Shown here piece after piece: positions 62,887-64,000 of a stretch of DNA of 64,000 bases (position 1 is its first letter; every line of letters begins with the position of its first letter). Under the pieces are notes generated by a model that made no database searches, was not told where the DNA came from, and was given only the letters and a program-made list of their open reading frames with translations. Origin of the DNA: Modestobacter lapidis (GTDB lineage Bacteria > Actinomycetota > Actinomycetes > Mycobacteriales > Geodermatophilaceae). The stretch spans positions 44,343 through 108,342 of the forward strand of contig JABAKE010000015.1 in assembly GCA_019779905.1 (NCBI GenBank), in the 5' to 3' direction. The position numbers were made by a program, and so were the translations under genes.

Positions 62887-63684
62887 TTGCTGACCGAGCG
62901 CTCGGCCCGCGTCGTGGCCGCCCGCAAGCTCACCCGGCGCGGCGGCCGGGACGATGCCGGTGCCTTCCTCGCCGAGGGCCGCCAGGCGGTCGCCGAGGCG
63001 CTCGCCGAGGCGGGCCGTGACCCGGTCGCCGTGCGCGAGGTCTTCGCCACCGAGGCCGCGGCCGCCGCGCACGGCGAGCTGCTCGCCGGCACCCGCGTGC
63101 CGGTGCGGCTGGTGACCGAGCGCGCCGCCGCGTCGCTGTCGGAGACCGTCACCCCGCAGGGTCTGGTCGCGGTCTGTGCCCTGCGCGACGTGCCGGCCCG
63201 ATCACTGGCCGCCGACCCGCCGCGGCTGGCCGTGGCGCTGGCCGAGCTCAACGACCCCGGCAACGCCGGCACCGTGCTGCGCACCGCCGACGCGTGCGGC
63301 GCCGGTGCCGTGGTGTTCGGCAGCGGGTCCGCCGACCCGTTCCACGGCAAGGTGGTGCGCTCCAGCGCCGGCAGCCTGTTCCACGTCGACGTCGTGCGCA
63401 GCGCCCCGCTCGAGGAGCTGATCCCCGTGCTGCGGGCCGCCGGGGTGACCGTGCTGGCCGCCGACGGCGGGGGAGAGGTCGCGCTCGACGCCGCCGCGGA
63501 GGAGGGGCTGCTCGCCGGGCCGGTGCTGTGGCTGTTCGGCAACGAGGCGCGCGGGCTGGACCCCGCCCTGGCCGCGCTGGCCGACGCCCGGGTGCGCATC
63601 CCGATGCGCGGCCGGGCGGAGAGCCTGAACCTGGCGGTCGCCGCGTCGATCTGCCTCTACGCCACCCAGCTCGCCCAGGGCTGA
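62887..63684 (+). CDS. SpoU/TrmH-family rRNA or tRNA 2'-O-methyltransferase
   Basis: 265 residues from TTG 62887. N-terminal substrate-binding domain (ERSARVVAARKLTRRGG, FLAEGRQAVAEAL) and C-terminal knotted domain with ELNDPGNAGTVLRTADACG, VVFGSGSADPF, LFGNEARGLD and IPMRGRAESLNLAVAASICLY. Methylates a ribose 2'-OH. No ribosome site is visible because R3 abuts the start; an upstream TTG at 62785 would translate R3 as a 34-residue head. Confidence 0.88.
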   Translation: MLTERSARVVAARKLTRRGGRDDAGAFLAEGRQAVAEALAEAGRDPVAVREVFATEAAAAAHGELLAGTRVPVRLVTERAAASLSETVTPQGLVAVCALRDVPARSLAADPPRLAVALAELNDPGNAGTVLRTADACGAGAVVFGSGSADPFHGKVVRSSAGSLFHVDVVRSAPLEELIPVLRAAGVTVLAADGGGEVALDAAAEEGLLAGPVLWLFGNEARGLDPALAALADARVRIPMRGRAESLNLAVAASICLYATQLAQG

Positions 63685-63814
63685 GCGCTGGCCCACCTCC
63701 GCCGCCGACCACAGACCCGACCTCACTGCCTGCGCCGAGCCGACGACCCCGTCCGACCGGCTCTTCTGATGGAGCCACCATCAGCGACCGGGACCCCGCG
63801 GCGACGCGGGTCGG

Positions 63815-64000
63815 TTACAGCCGTGGGCCGATGATGATCTCGGTGTTGTCGGGGCGGTAGGTGCGCCATCGGCCGTCGGGTGGTCGTTCGACGCGGAAGC
63901 CGTGGTGGACCTTCGTATGGTGGCGTTCACAGAGGAGCGCTGAGTTCGTCAGGTTGGTCTCGCCACCGTGGATCCAGTGGATGAGGTGGTGCACGTCGCA
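63815..64000 (-). CDS. DUF222/13E12-type HNH endonuclease protein, C-terminal end
   Basis: The last 61 codons of a minus-strand gene entering from the right: HNH core with DVHHLIHWIHGGETNLTNS and LCERHHTKVH, then a short tail ending in TAA. These repeated actinobacterial proteins have an N-terminal DUF222 domain outside this window. The TTAA-type stop lies at 63815-63817. Confidence 0.88.
   Translation of the reverse strand, partial: CDVHHLIHWIHGGETNLTNSALLCERHHTKVHHGFRVERPPDGRWRTYRPDNTEIIIGPRL

Noticed and set aside
1..64000. tRNA, rRNA, insertion sequences, prophage or attachment sites
   Set aside because: I looked for tRNA-like cloverleaf ends, transposase motifs and flanking direct repeats and saw none I could support.

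Overview
The window is very GC-rich and densely coded, with many GTG starts, overlapping stop/start codons and actinobacterial gene families. The combination of nitrate assimilation genes, phosphatidylcholine synthesis genes, a DUF222/HNH gene and intergenic elements beginning GGACCC suggests a member of the Geodermatophilaceae (Blastococcus, Modestobacter, Geodermatophilus) or a close relative. That assignment is inference from gene content; there is no rRNA or tRNA gene in the window to test it.

Left part (1-10.9 kb): two divergent flavohaemoglobin genes, the rightward one overlapping a DivIVA-like gene. A leftward four-gene operon follows (DUF2249, hemerythrin-DUF2249, TDT/SLAC1-type channel, SufR-like HTH regulator). 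Next come an HpcH/HpaI aldolase, an RDD protein, a secreted TAP-like hydrolase, and a divergent pair for phosphatidylcholine synthesis (Pcs and a PmtA-like methyltransferase).

Middle part (11-45 kb): a DrrAB-like ABC exporter, two MFS transporters, membrane proteins, MalQ, an EF-G2-like GTPase, and a class III CoA transferase. The asnO-ngg pair for the osmolyte N-acetylglutaminylglutamine amide follows. Further right are an HrpB helicase, DUF2243 plus CtaG-like cytochrome oxidase assembly proteins, a DASS/SLC13 carboxylate transporter, an LLM flavin oxidoreductase paired with a trehalose-synthase-like GH13 enzyme, two tandem TSUP permeases, a short GGDEF protein and a DUF3516 Ski2-like helicase. 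A 23-bp tandem repeat copies the stop codon of the last TSUP gene.

Right part (45-64 kb): a stress-type SDR, a YidD protein with an unusual N-terminal extension set between two related membrane proteins, ArfB-like ribosome rescue, then nitrate assimilation. The latter comprises a nitrate reductase carrying an in-frame extra C-terminal domain, nirB, nirD, narK and an NnaR-type HemD/winged-helix regulator. Between these lie a DUF2000/AraC pair, a lipoprotein and an unrecognised conserved protein. The window closes with infC-rpmI-rplT (infC apparently starting on ATC behind a terminator-bearing leader), an SpoU methyltransferase, and the end of a DUF222/HNH gene.

No CRISPR array, insertion sequence, prophage or obvious defence island was seen. 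The most unusual items are a structured intergenic repeat whose two copies differ by paired compensatory changes, the infC ATC start with its leader, the nitrate reductase fusion, the TSUP stop-codon repeat, and the uncharacterised DUF2249/hemerythrin/TDT operon.
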